This document shows positions 10,425 through 25,466 of a DNA stretch of 59,875 nucleotides, piece by piece. Below the pieces are notes generated by a model, which had not been told where the DNA came from, did not search any database, and saw only the letters and a program-made list of their open reading frames with translations. Where the stretch lies: NCBI GenBank assembly GCA_009602725.1, contig WELB01000041.1, positions 248,288 to 308,162 of the forward strand. Reading direction: 5' to 3'. The number at the start of each line of letters is the position of its first letter. Within the stretch, counting starts at the first letter, position 1. The DNA comes from Spirogloea muscicola. Lineage: Eukaryota; Streptophyta; Zygnematophyceae; Spirogloeales; Spirogloeaceae. The position numbers were made by a program, and so were the translations under genes.

Positions 10425-13400
10425 CTACTCGGTCAACTCCTCCAAAACAATGTACACATCCTGTGTAACTGTTCCCCTTCGTACTGTGACCTGCACGAGA
10501 GGGATGAATTCTGTCAAATCCTGATGTACTTCGGATTGCAGATTGACCACAAGATAGCCATGACCAAGAGTATCTGCAGAGAGTCAGGGCGTCAATGTGT
10601 CCTGTAGACGTCCACTGCAAAGCTGCAGTAAGGTAGCAAGAACAGCTGACAAAAGGCCTCACCCTAACCGTCTCGCCAATTGCGTGCTCCTCGACGGTCG
10701 CCAGGAGGTCCTCCACAGTGGCCAATGCCTGCAGTTGACACCAGCGGACAGAAAATCAACGTATGATTTCAAGTCAGCCAGAAATGTGAGGTTTTGTATG
10801 GATCAACCACAAGTAGCACGACAAGCTCCCATACAAGCAACTGCAATGCAACGAGCGAAATATTTGCGAACTTGGTTCTTAGGATCTGTTGTCAAAGACC
10901 TGGCCATTGATTGCGACGACAACGTCACCCAGCAATATGCGCCCAGACTGATCCCGACTTGTGGCTGCATCAATGCCAGCAAGGAAGGTAAGACCGCCTT
11001 CATAGCCCATATCCACACTAATACATGCAGTATCAACTAAAGAAGTGTATGAGGGCTAAAAGAACAATCTCAATAATCAAATACGCAGCAGTCTTGAGCA
11101 ATCAATTGCTCTTGCAACAAAATTCCACCTCTGATGCCAGCTTTTTCGGCTGCGCCGCCAGTGCGGAGGCCGAGCACCAAGACGCCCTTGACGCCCAGCT
11201 GCCGCGCCTGGCCGTCGCTTGCCGATATGATTCCCAGGCCCGGCCGCACCACGCGTCCATCACGAATGAGCTGGCACACCACCCGGCGTACCGTGTCCAC
11301 GGGAATGGCAAAGCCCACCTGCCGTGTCAGTAGAACAAGCTTGTCAACGAACAGCACAACCAAAGACCAAGACTTGGGCAAAGTGCAAGGCCAACTCATA
11401 CACCTCCCATAGAAGTCACTGCTTCGTGTGCGTCCTGCTGAGCCTGATGCTGGTGACAATCCGACCCTAAAACCAATTTGCTGAGATATACAGCCCACAA
11501 ATCAAGCCTAACTACCCATGTTCTTGAATTTTTGTGCTGATGGCCTTGCTTCTGAGCCTGTACAGAGTCTAATCCCAGCCGCCCTGTGGTAGCTTGTGAG
11601 TATGTACCCCTGCACTGGCCCCAGAGGGCGAGTAGATGGCGGTGTTGACGCCAATGAGGCGGCCCTGGGAGTCGAGCAGCGGGCCACCCGAGTTGCCCGG
11701 ATTGATTGATGCGTCAGTCTGGATAACGCCGCGGATGGTGCGCCCGCCGACCGACTGAATGTCGCGCCCGACGCCGCTGATGATGCCGCTCGTCAGCGTC
11801 CTATCGAGGCCAAAAGGGTTGCCAATTGCCAGCACATGCTGGCCTACCTGCAAGCCCTGTCTCACCACCAGCAGCAAGAAGTGGAAGTCTCTTCAGGAAT
11901 TATCGCCAATGTCAGCAGCCAGAATGACAATCTCATCATAGAAGGTGGGAAAGGCACAACCGCCACTCCTCCAATGATAATGATTCAGCGCGGCACCACA
12001 CAGAAGCCCACACCTGGGACGACCCGACCATGACGGATGTGAGCTTGGCGGGGGGCGCCTTGATCTTGAGCACCGCCAGGTCCTTCATGGGCGCACTCCC
12101 AACAAGCTCGCTGTCCCACGTGGACGCGTCTGCCAGCGTCACCTTGGCGCGCTCACCGTTCATGACCACGTGGTAGTTGGTGACAACGTGACCGTCCCTG
12201 ACCATCGCGGAGTCCAATGTCCAGGAGACAGAATAAGGGGTTCGGAGGCAGCAATTAACAATGAGAGAAATAGATTGACAGTAACTCAATTCAGTTGAGT
12301 CTAAAATGACCTCTATGATGAGCTTGCAGAGCAAAGACAGCTTTGGGCATACTTGTCCCATATGAAGCCGGAGCCAGTGCCGCGGGGAACCTCCACAGGG
12401 TTCATGGACATGCCAGAGCGTGCCATGCGCGAGTTGGTGATATTAATCACCGCAGGGCTGACCTCCTGGAACCGCCGGATGGTGTTGCGCTCGGCGTCCA
12501 TCCACCAAGCTGCGAGGGGCAAAACCCATGAGTAAGCTGACGGCGCTGAATTGGTCTGACATGCAGTCTGCTGTCTCGAAGGGCAGCCCAGTTGAGCGAC
12601 ACGCAATCTGCAGCAGAAGCAAGACTTGGATGCTGAGGCGCAGCAGCAAGGGCCACAAGGGGGCGCACTTTCTGAGGGAAGGACGGCGAAGGGCTGGAGG
12701 AGATTAGGCGCCGCCAGGTCGGCCGCGGCCGCGGCAATGGCAGCATCCGGCCCCTCGGCGCCGTCATCGCCCTCCAGGTACCGGCGCAGGAGGCTCTGCG
12801 CGACGGGCGGGATGTAGCGCTCCGTATCCTGCAGCCGCTCAGCGAGCTCCCGCTTCTCCAAGCAGTCCCTGCACACCATAGGAGCGGCAAATAGTCACTG
12901 CTAAGTGACACTGTAGAAGCAGTGGCTGCTGCAGCGAGTAAGGACATTATGACTGCTAAGTGACACGGTGGCAGCAGTGGCAGCTGCAGCGTAGAGGACA
13001 GATTTACAAGGGGCACTCCATCCCCATATGCATCTGGAGATTATGAATACAACGTAGACAGGTTTATCCAGATGCTTACCTGCAATACCTGCGTAGTAAT
13101 TAAACCGTACTAATCTTTCGTAATGCGTCTTTGTATAGTAGAAGAAACAGATCTATAATAAAACACATAGCCAAACAGTCATGAGAAATGCTTACGAAAG
13201 AAGGTAATATTTGTGCGATGGCTCACCGGTAGTCGACGCCGCCGAGGTCCAGGACCTTCTTGATCTGGCTGGCCTTGAGCGCCTCAATGAGGCCCCCGCG
13301 CGTGGCGCCGGCAGGGCCGACCGAGCGCCGCGGCGGCTCCTCCCGGGGCTCGTCGCTTGTCAAGAAGGCCACGGCGCCGGCGCGCCGCCGCGGAGCAGCC

Positions 13401-13509
13401 TGCGGCTCCCGGACGGCGGCGCCAGCCGGGGCTCGTCGCTTGTCAAGAAGGCCACGGCGCCGGCGCGCCGCCGCGGAGCAGCCTGCGGCTCCCGGACGGC
13501 GGCGCCAGC
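10425..13509 (-). CDS. DEG/HtrA-type serine protease with PDZ domain, DEG1-like, 5' end in gap
   Basis: This is an ATP-independent serine protease of the HtrA family, probably chloroplast (thylakoid lumen DEG1-like) by similarity. Supported exons: 13227 upward (start lost in the gap), 12669-12868, 12353-12509, 12014-12197, 11608-11856, 11129-11318, 10900-10964, 10669-10728, 10425-10490. The catalytic triad is visible: His in VVTNYHVV, Asp in KDLAVLKI, Ser in GNSGGPLL. The loop [30 protein letters not shown] and a PDZ domain ([14 protein letters not shown]) follow, and the C-terminus is VLEELTE. Upstream of the protease lies a SAP-like helix motif ([23 protein letters not shown]) spanning an intron. 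The exon ending at 12669 is the least certain boundary. Targeting cannot be judged because the N-terminus is missing. Confidence 0.9.
13344..13509. repeat. Exact 83-bp tandem duplication beside the assembly gap
   Basis: Bases 13344-13426 and 13427-13509 are identical and directly adjacent, and the second copy runs straight into the Ns. A perfect duplication abutting a gap is often produced by contig-end overlap that was not merged, so it may not exist in the genome. Confidence 0.9.
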
Positions 13510-14262
13510 NNNNNNNNNNNNNNNNNNNNNNNNNNNNNNNNNNNNNNNNNNNNNNNNNNNNNNNNNNNNNNNNNNNNNNNNNNNNNNNNNNNNNNNNNNN
13601 NNNNNNNNNNNNNNNNNNNNNNNNNNNNNNNNNNNNNNNNNNNNNNNNNNNNNNNNNNNNNNNNNNNNNNNNNNNNNNNNNNNNNNNNNNNNNNNNNNNN
13701 NNNNNNNNNNNNNNNNNNNNNNNNNNNNNNNNNNNNNNNNNNNNNNNNNNNNNNNNNNNNNNNNNNNNNNNNNNNNNNNNNNNNNNNNNNNNNNNNNNNN
13801 NNNNNNNNNNNNNNNNNNNNNNNNNNNNNNNNNNNNNNNNNNNNNNNNNNNNNNNNNNNNNNNNNNNNNNNNNNNNNNNNNNNNNNNNNNNNNNNNNNNN
13901 NNNNNNNNNNNNNNNNNNNNNNNNNNNNNNNNNNNNNNNNNNNNNNNNNNNNNNNNNNNNNNNNNNNNNNNNNNNNNNNNNNNNNNNNNNNNNNNNNNNN
14001 NNNNNNNNNNNNNNNNNNNNNNNNNNNNNNNNNNNNNNNNNNNNNNNNNNNNNNNNNNNNNNNNNNNNNNNNNNNNNNNNNNNNNNNNNNNNNNNNNNNN
14101 NNNNNNNNNNNNNNNNNNNNNNNNNNNNNNNNNNNNNNNNNNNNNNNNNNNNNNNNNNNNNNNNNNNNNNNNNNNNNNNNNNNNNNNNNNNNNNNNNNNN
14201 NNNNNNNNNNNNNNNNNNNNNNNNNNNNNNNNNNNNNNNNNNNNNNNNNNNNNNNNNNNNNN
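13510..14262. other. Assembly gap (753 N)
   Basis: It is an unbroken run of N between two divergent genes. It hides the first exon of the DEG protease and most of the transit-peptide exon of NTRC, plus their shared promoter region. Confidence 0.99.
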
Positions 14263-18060
<3,798 letters not shown>

Positions 18061-18558
18061 CTGGAGTGCAGGCCATTAAAGGCAGCGATGCCAAGGACCA
18101 CGCTGCGAAGGAAAGGGAATGCGAGGGGCGATGCAGACTGCTGTTAAAATTGATTATTGCCTTTGGCCGCTGAAGCGGCTCCCAGGCTTCTAGGCCTGCT
18201 TACATTGAGCACTGCTTTTTGACACTTCGGAGGATGTTCTGGCTCCAACTAAGAGCCTCAGAGGAGAACTCTACATCTCCTTCACCCTCCTTGGCAAGAC
18301 AGCTGTACGCCCTTGCATCCCCACCGGTTGCAGAATAATGTACACAATGCTGGCCCGAAGATTGCCGTTCCGGCAGAGCAACGTCTTAGCATGCATATCT
18401 GGCGTATTGACCAGCTCCAAGGCAGGTCAGGGATCACAGAGGGCCTGGCCAGCATCGCCGCATTGTCATGCTGCCCTCGAACCCAGGTGCCACCGCAGCA
18501 AGCGCTGCTGTGAGGGTTTGCATGCATTGCAGGCCTAGACGGGCTGTGACTTGTTGCA
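18061..18558. other. Convergent intergenic region between NTRC and VMA21
   Basis: This contains the 3' ends of two convergent genes. I see no further gene or repeat. Confidence 0.5.
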
Positions 18559-19276
18559 TCAAGCCCGCTTCTTGACGTCTTCAGCAGCCACGCCGGCTGC
18601 AGGGGCGGGGGGGTGGGCCAGCAGGCTGCGCCGCGCCGACGCGGCAAAGGCGGCGTCGGGCATGGGCTGCCCGCCGCCGGGCTTGTCCCACAGGGCCATG
18701 AGCACGTATGCGCAGACGACGGCGTTGAGCGCCAGCACGGCCAGGAGGCCGCCGAAGAGCGTCGTGCTGGCGCTGGAGAGCCCGGCGGTGCCTGCGCAGC
18801 GGGGAGCACAAGAGCAGGGGTGTGATATTTTGGGTTCAGGATTTAAGGGTCAAAGGATTTAGGGTTATCATTCAGGGTAAAGGTAAGCTCAGCGGAGGCC
18901 GCACGTCCAAGTGGGCTTGCCATAGACGCTGCGGATGATGGATGCACTGCGCTTGCAAAGTTGAGCCCTTGTATCCTGCAAGACTCAGGCCATCTCCTCA
19001 GGCTCAGGCCCTAAAACCAGAACCCTAAACCCCCCCAAATCCAAACCCTACTCCTAAACCCCAAACCTTCTCGAGACTCTGTGCACCGAGAAGGTGGCAG
19101 CGTGCCAGAGTGGCCCTTTTGAGAGATCCGGCGCTGCGGGCAAGGGCGTGGCGCGCACCGGGGATGAGGTGGGAGTTGACGGCGAGGAGGAGCGCGACGG
19201 GGAGGAGCCACATGAGGAGGGAGGTGAGGACCAAGCGCGCCACCACCTCGCCGGTCGCCGCCGCCACCGCCGCCAT
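18559..19276 (-). CDS. VMA21: VMA21, V-ATPase assembly factor of the ER membrane
   Basis: VMA21 is a small two-helix ER protein that helps assemble the V-ATPase membrane sector. Exons 19159-19276 and 18559-18791 give 116 residues, close to the family size. The first helix is VARLVLTSLLMWLLPVALLL. A short lumenal loop follows, joined across the intron (HLIPG/TAGLSS), and then the second helix (FGGLLAVLALNAVVCAYVLM) and a cytosolic tail. The tail ends in KKRA, which fits a KKXX dilysine ER-retrieval signal as in yeast Vma21. Phase agrees (1/2). The intron contains degenerate telomere-like motifs. Assignment rests on topology, length and pattern, so it is somewhat less sure than the larger genes. 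Confidence 0.8.
18792..19080. repeat. Degenerate telomere-like motifs inside the VMA21 intron
   Basis: On the plus strand 18833-18880 reads as imperfect TTTAGGG-type units (for example GGATTTAAGGGTC and GGATTTAGGGTTA). At 19012-19065 the opposite orientation appears (CCCTAAA-type, for example AACCCTAAACCC and CCTAAACCCCAAACC). Both tracts lie within the single intron (19158-18792). A further patch of GGGTTCAGGGTTCAG type lies just upstream at about 19320-19375. Confidence 0.75.
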
Positions 19277-21210
19277 CGCCGCCGCCGCCGCCGCCGCCGC
19301 CGACNGCGCCGACGGCGGTTGCGGGTTCAGGGTTCAGAGGTTTCGGATTCAGGATCAAGGGTTTGAGGTGTAGGGTACCTGTGTGAGAAAAAATGCACCC
19401 GACCTTCATGCGGTGACCAATACTGCCCAAACGATCGCAGTCTGGGGATGTCCAATATTCCGTTGGTCGGGCTTGTCAGGGAGAAAGGAAGAGCAGCCTC
19501 CAGGAGATGCAGTGTGTAAGGAGAAAGTGCTCGCCCATTGAGGATAGGGGCTGGAAAAGCCAGCCCAAAAAAGAGTGAACAGAGTACGAGAAGGGTGGCC
19601 AGGGGAAGCGCAAGGAGCGATGGAGTGGCAAGTAGCATAGCAAGCAAATTTACTGGCGTATGTACACAGCTGTGTACTGGGAGACCAGAGAAGGCGCGCG
19701 CGGTGCGCATGGAATGGAAAGAAAGTAATGCTCGCCCATAGAGGATGAGCTCGCCCGTAGAAGAGAGGGGCTGGCAGAAGCCAGCCAAAAAAGAATGGAC
19801 AAAACCCAAAAGAAGAAAGTGCTCGCCCATTGAGAATAGGGGCTGGAACAACCAGCCCGAAAAAGAATGAACAGAGTACGAGAAGGGGGCCAGGGGAAGC
19901 GCTAAGTAACAGAAACAAAGCTGCTACGAGACACTCAGTAACCCCTGCTAAGCAGCCGCTAAGAAGGGAAACACACTAGCTAGGCATCGAGACAACTAGA
20001 CATGACGGAACCACACGAAGTTCAAAACCCGCGGGTGAGCAACATCAGGTCAGAGTAGCTCGAAGCTGGAGAAGATGCAGCCGGACGGATCCCCATAGAG
20101 GAGAGGGGATGGCAAAGTCAGCAGGAGAAAGGCGCTTCCTACTCAGGCCCTCCATTGGCTAATGGAGGGCCAAGTCCAAATGGAAAGGCGGGGCGGCGAA
20201 CTTGTGGGGCCTGGCGGCCACGTGGGACACCCCGTGGGCTCAATGATCGGCTGCTCGCAGCCAATGGGATGTCGTCCATGCCACCACGTGGGCCACTCAA
20301 CTTCCCTCCCTCCTCCACCCTCTCCTCTCTCTTGGAAGCGTCTTTCCCTCTCTGGCTGACCTTCCTCCCCAGCTCTCCCTCTCCCTCTGCTATTGAGCTT
20401 CCATTGGCAGAACTTGCAGATTTACGATCACGGATGGTAGTGTCGTAGTTATCTCCGTCCTCTCTCTGAGCGCATCATTCCTCCCCCGCCTCCCATCCTG
20501 CACAATTTCATGTGCCTGCCTCGGTGCTCGGAGCAACTCGTTTGTGGGCCATCTTTCCGCCCCCTTTGGAAGAGCCATTGACCATTCCTTTGGGCTGGCC
20601 TCTCACAGCCATTGCTGTCAATTCGGAAGTACTGTTTTCATTCTTCTTTGGAAAAAGCTCCTTGTCCATCACAATAAGCGCTTCTTGCTTTCTCTCCCAC
20701 TGTGCCGCCCTCGGCCAACTCGTCAGAACCAGGGACAAGGACCTCTCCAGTGGCGACGTCTTCCGCCGGCTAGCCACTCTGACTTGCATCTCCTGATTAG
20801 AGGTTACTGAGCGTCCCCTGGCTGATGTCTTAGTCCTAGTTCTTCGCACTCCGGCTCCTTCGGACCTTGTCCATTCCTTTGGGCTGGCCTTTCCCAGCCA
20901 CCAGTCAATCTGGCCGCGTGCCCTCCTCTCCTCCGTCTCCCTCTTCCAGCGCCCCTACACTCCCTAGCTCCTCCATCCCCTCCTCCCCTCTCCCTCCCAG
21001 CAGCTGCAGGCTGGCCCCAACAGATCCCGCAAGCCCACTTGCCCCTCCCTCCCCAGTTAGCTTGCATTGCTCTGTCCTGCCGCTGCTGCCATTGTTGGAT
21101 CAGCGCAGAAAAGCAGAGTTGCCCTCCGCCGCGATTGTGGCCGTTGGCCATCGTGGCGGGTGGGTCGTCAAAGCGCACCCTGTGCTGAGCCTGGCGCCGC
21201 AAGCGACGCC
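19277..21210. repeat. Repeat-rich intergenic region between VMA21 and CLC
   Basis: Hairpin-core repeat copies lie at 19521-19611 and 19811-19960. The segment 19811-19909 is identical over 99 bases to 31586-31684. A second unit type covers about 20575-20640 and 20765-20935 and recurs inverted near 32100-32210, 32380-32560 and 33500-33600. A short inverted pair (GGCCCTCCATTGGCTAATGGAGGGCC) sits at about 20143-20170. A GCC run with one N lies at 19270-19305. I find no gene; open frames here are repeat artefacts. Confidence 0.75.
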
Positions 21211-24200
21211 ATGGCTCCTCCCGGGGCCCTGCCATCCGCCGCCGGCGACGTGCTGGTCCCGGTGAGCGCCCAGCTGGGCATTGACGCCAAGGCGTCTCAC
21301 AATGGTGAGCTCCCCACCTGGACCCCTCCTCCCTCCTCATTCCTTCCTCGCCGCCTTCCCATGTGGAACACTGAGCAGCTGACTGTGCATTTGGATACGT
21401 TGGGCCCTCTCTCCTTCCTCCGTTTGCACGCTGTCAGGAGCGGTCGTGGTGACGGTCGCCGCGCCTGGCGGCATCCCGCTCGAGTCGCCACCACCGCAGC
21501 TGCCCGCGACTACCGTTGTGGACCTCGGTGCAGAGTCTGAGGTCCCCATTGGCGACCTTCTCAATCCGCTGCTTCACAGCAAGCGGCCTGGCGGCGGCAC
21601 TGGTGGCGGCAACTGGGCCTGCCCGAGGGTGCCCACCTCCTGGCCGGGGGTGCTCGGCAAAGACGAGTCCCATGTTTCCAAGGTACCCCCCCAGCCACCA
21701 GTTCTGCCCTCTTCCCTGCTTTCCAACCTCCCTCCCACTCTGCCGTCTGGTATTCGACATTGATTAGCGACCTCTATGTGTCGACTCGTGGTTACAGAAC
21801 GGGTCAGCTTAGCAGCAGGTGATGTACATATGTCAATGTGCTTGCCTTCGTACTTGGCCACTGAGGCCCTCCATCACTTAATACACAGTCCATTCTCACT
21901 CAATGGGCTGCTGCTGCCAGCTCAGTGCAGCGCACCTCACCCTGACGAGGGGGCAGAGACGCGAGACTCCTCGCAGGTGTTTGTGGCACTGGCAATCGGT
22001 GCAGCATGCTCGCTGGTGGCCTGCTTCTTCTACGCTGCCCTGTCCATCTCCCTCTCCACCTTCTGGTCGCACATTCCCGCCCGCTTCATCGAGCCTCTGG
22101 CGGCGGGGCGGCTGTGGGTCAAGTTCACCTACCTCCTCACTGTACTGCACCTGCTCTCCCTCTTCCTTCCCTCCTCCTACCCCGGTCTGCCTCTTACTGC
22201 CTCCCATACCCTACTACCACCCTCCTCACGTCCTCAGTTCCAGCTCTCACCAAAGTCCATCCCCCTCCCTCCCTACCCCTGCCTGCTGTTTTTGCCCTCA
22301 ACCTCCGAACCCCCTTATCTTGCCCCCATTTTCCCTTCTCCTTACCTCTGTTCCTCTGTCCCTTACGCTCCCTTTTCTCCTCCCTCTTCACCACCTCTTC
22401 TCCCCACCTCGTTCTTTGCCCCCAACTTTTCTTCTCCCTCCCTCCTGTGCCTGCCCACCTTGTCCATTTCCCCTGGCTGGAAACACATAGGTTTCCTCGT
22501 TGGCTCGCTGCTCGTTGCAAGTCATGCAATCCCTCTGCAGCATCCATGCGAGCCTGTTGGACTGTCGTAGTTGGACTACTTGCAGGAACATTGACATGTG
22601 GAGTACCTCTATCCAGGGTGGCTGACTCGGACAACGTCACGTTGCGCAGGTGACGACAGGCATGGGCCTGCTCGTTGGTTGTTGCCTCAGATACATCGGC
22701 TTCCCAGGCGACCTGCCGTTCATGGTGTACTGCGTGCACCACACGCAGTACGTTCCGCTCAAGCACTTTGGCCCCATGCTCGCCTGCTCCCTCGCCTCCA
22801 TCGTCGGTGGCGGCTCCCTCGGCCCCGAGGCGCCCATCGTGCTCATGTGCGCCTGCACCGCCGGCGCACTCGGCCGCGCGCTCGGCCACACCGGCCGCAT
22901 GCTCCGCCAGTCCACGCTCTGCGGCATGGCTTGCGGCTTTGCCTCCTTCTTCGGCGTCCCGCTCGGCGGCTCCCTTTTTGCACTCGAGGTGGAAGTTTTT
23001 CCACCATAGTCGCCTCCTCCGCGCTGCTCATGCATGCCAGCGTTTCCCTTGGCGTTTGCAGATGCCCTGTCCTCTCTCTTGAGCTCACTCTCCCTCTTTC
23101 ACTCTTTATCCACCACGCTTCCTCTTGATCAACAGCAGACAGCCTTCTCTATGGCAGGTTCTCCACCGTATGGGCCTGGAGTTCTATGAGAGTGCGACGT
23201 ACGCTGTCTTCTCCGGTACAGCGTCCTGCATTCTCTACCACTACATCATGGGCCTTCCCCTGGGGGGCATCTGGGAGTTTGGAGGTGCTGCGCTCGGCCG
23301 CCCAACACTGCACAACCTTATGCTGGGCTTCTTCCTTGGGGCCGTTGGCGCTTGTGCCGCCTTTGTCTTCCTCAAGGTCGGCACTCGCGTGCCTTACATC
23401 CCCCTCCACTCTCCTCACCACCTCTCTCCCCCTGTGCTCCCTCTCCTTTTGAGCATCTCCATCTACGATTAACAATTTGTCTGGCTTCACCAATGCTTCT
23501 GTTCTTCAGATCCATGCGCTGGTCGGCCATGCCTTCGAAGCCATGCGGCTCAAGAAGCATCAGCTGGTGCTATCGACCGCCGCCGGCCTCCTGCTTGGCG
23601 GCCTTGGCATCTTAATCCCACAGACACTCTTCTGGGGCGAGTATGGTGAGCGCCAGCTTCACTTACCCACTTCTGCTCCAGATTCCCTCCGTCCACCTCC
23701 CTCACCAACCTCTGCTGTCAGTGCCGTGCTCTGCCGCATTCCTCCAAGCTCTTGCTGACAGCAGGGCTTGCCGCATCCACTCACAGAGATTGCGTCAATT
23801 GTGACTCGTGGCAAGAGCCCACTACCGCACATCTACCCCCGCCACCAGCTCCTGCCGTACTCGCTAGAGAGCAGCTGGGCTAACCTCATGGTTGCTGTGG
23901 CGAAGCTCACCGCCATCTCCATCACGTTGCATGGCGGTTTCCGCGGTGGCTTCATCTTCCCCTTCTTCCTCGCCGGCTCCGCCATTGGCTCCGGTCTCCA
24001 GGTCTGCAGCAGCCGCCGCAGACTCTTCGCAAGGCAACATCCTTTTAGCTGGCCAAGGTTAGACTCAGCCAGCCCCCCTCGGTGGTGGCCGCAGGCGTGC
24101 TTTCCCAACGAGAGCATGGTGCTGCTCAGCATGTGCGTGGCCTGCTCGCTGGACGTGGCAATCACGCGCACGCCATTTGCGTCCTCCCTCATCCTCGCTG

Positions 24201-24482
24201 CTCTCTCAGGTGCGCTTCTTGGGTGCCCTCAGAAGCGGCACTTGCCAGATGCCATAGCCGACCGTGCTGGCGTACTCACGCTGCCGCTGCCGCCGGTTTG
24301 TGGTAACCGCAGGGGAGGAGAAGGTGATGCAGCCTGCCGTTGCTGCGGCGCTCATGAGCCTCATGCTCACTAATGCAAGCACTTTCCAGCTCATCAAGCC
24401 GCAGCGCCCGCGCCCAAGTGTTGATGAGGGCCTGCTCGACGTTCCGGCAGCTGAATATGACCCCGCACTCTTTGGCGAGTGA
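21211..24482 (+). CDS. CLC-family chloride channel or Cl-/H+ exchanger
   Basis: CLC proteins carry anions across membranes as dimers, either as channels or proton exchangers. Exons: 21211-21304, 21438-21682, 21977-22141, 22650-22988, 23158-23376, 23510-23645, 23787-24001, 24095-24209, 24313-24482; 565 residues, all phases consistent. Family motifs: GGGSLGPEAPIVLM (selectivity-filter/gating-Glu motif, residue about 240), GVPLGGSLFALEVLHRMGLEFYE, and FRGGFIFPFFLAGSAIG, followed by ITRTPFASSLILAALSG and EEKVMQPAVAAALMSL. The gating glutamate is kept, but the motif reads GPEAP, closer to bacterial-like CLC branches than to the GKEGP of animal exchangers. No CBS pair is visible after the membrane domain; only a short acidic tail remains. 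The N-terminal 110 residues are unusual and the start Met is provisional. Intron 2 contains a dispersed repeat. Confidence 0.9.
21762..21862 (+). repeat. Dispersed repeat (third unit type) in CLC intron 2
   Basis: The segment from ATTAGCGACCTCTATG to TGCTTGCCTTCGTACTTGG is shared with 32990-33143 (same orientation, with an internal 50-bp tandem duplication) and with 33925-34045 (inverted). Confidence 0.75.
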
Positions 24483-25466
24483 ACCAGAGCAAGGAGCTGG
24501 TGCTCTCAATTGGCTGCTTTTGAGATTGGATGCAGAGCAAAGCAAATACATGGTTGCTACCTTGAGGATTAGGCAGAAGCTCCCACAAGCGCAACCAGGA
24601 AGTGTTGGCTTGTTAAGTGAATCATGTCTTGACAGGGTGCATGTGGCAGAGTGCATCTCGCCGCCTGATATGCCTCAGGGTCCTGCTTGTTGCTGTCATG
24701 CTGGCCATTGTGTCGGAAACCCCGAGCCAACTCTCAACTGTACAGCTTCCATCAAAGCTACCGCTTCGAATTGAACATACGAGATTGAGAACATCGGCTT
24801 GAGTGTCAGCCTAATCAGGGCCCATTGAGGCTTGCATGGCATGTATTACACAATATGCTGCCAGCCAGTCACAGAGTCCAAGTCCTCTGCAAAAAGCCAC
24901 AGTACTGGCTGTTGATGTAACTACATCAGTATGATGAACTAGCGATTTGGGCTGGGGAACCCGTCTGTCAAATGCGATAATCAGGTAAATCAGGTAAATC
25001 AGCTATTTGGGCTGCGCATATATCTGACTCAGCCAACCGAGCAGTGGGAGCCTCTTTATAGAAGGGTGGGCAGGCAAGTAGGGCTTGTTCATGAGGCGCT
25101 GCTCTGGTGCACCCTAGCTATGACTGCCACCCACGAAGGGTGTGGTCTGTGTGCGGCCAGGCAGAGCTCTGTGCTACTCTGGACTGTGTGCTACCAGACT
25201 AGACTCTTGTGTGTCAACATGACCGGATCTGCAGGCATCTGTACTGCCGCGACGAGGACGGTCTGCTGGTCATCCAGAGAAGGGAAACGCTCAACGGAGG
25301 ACTCTGAGTGGAGGGGAGGAGCTGAGACGGTTTATCACAGTAGACAGGAGCAGGAGCAGAAGCAGCGAGATCGAGATAACTTTCACCGCCTTCCACCAGA
25401 GTATACTTAGCACGGTGCATTGTAGGGTCTGTCATCCTTATTATGCACTTAGAGAGGGCCGCATTT
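24483..25466. other. Convergent intergenic region between CLC and PRMT7
   Basis: This moderate-GC sequence contains the 3' UTRs of two convergent genes. A short direct duplication (CAGGTAAATCAGGTAAATCAG) lies at about 24984-25004. No gene was recognised. Confidence 0.5.
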
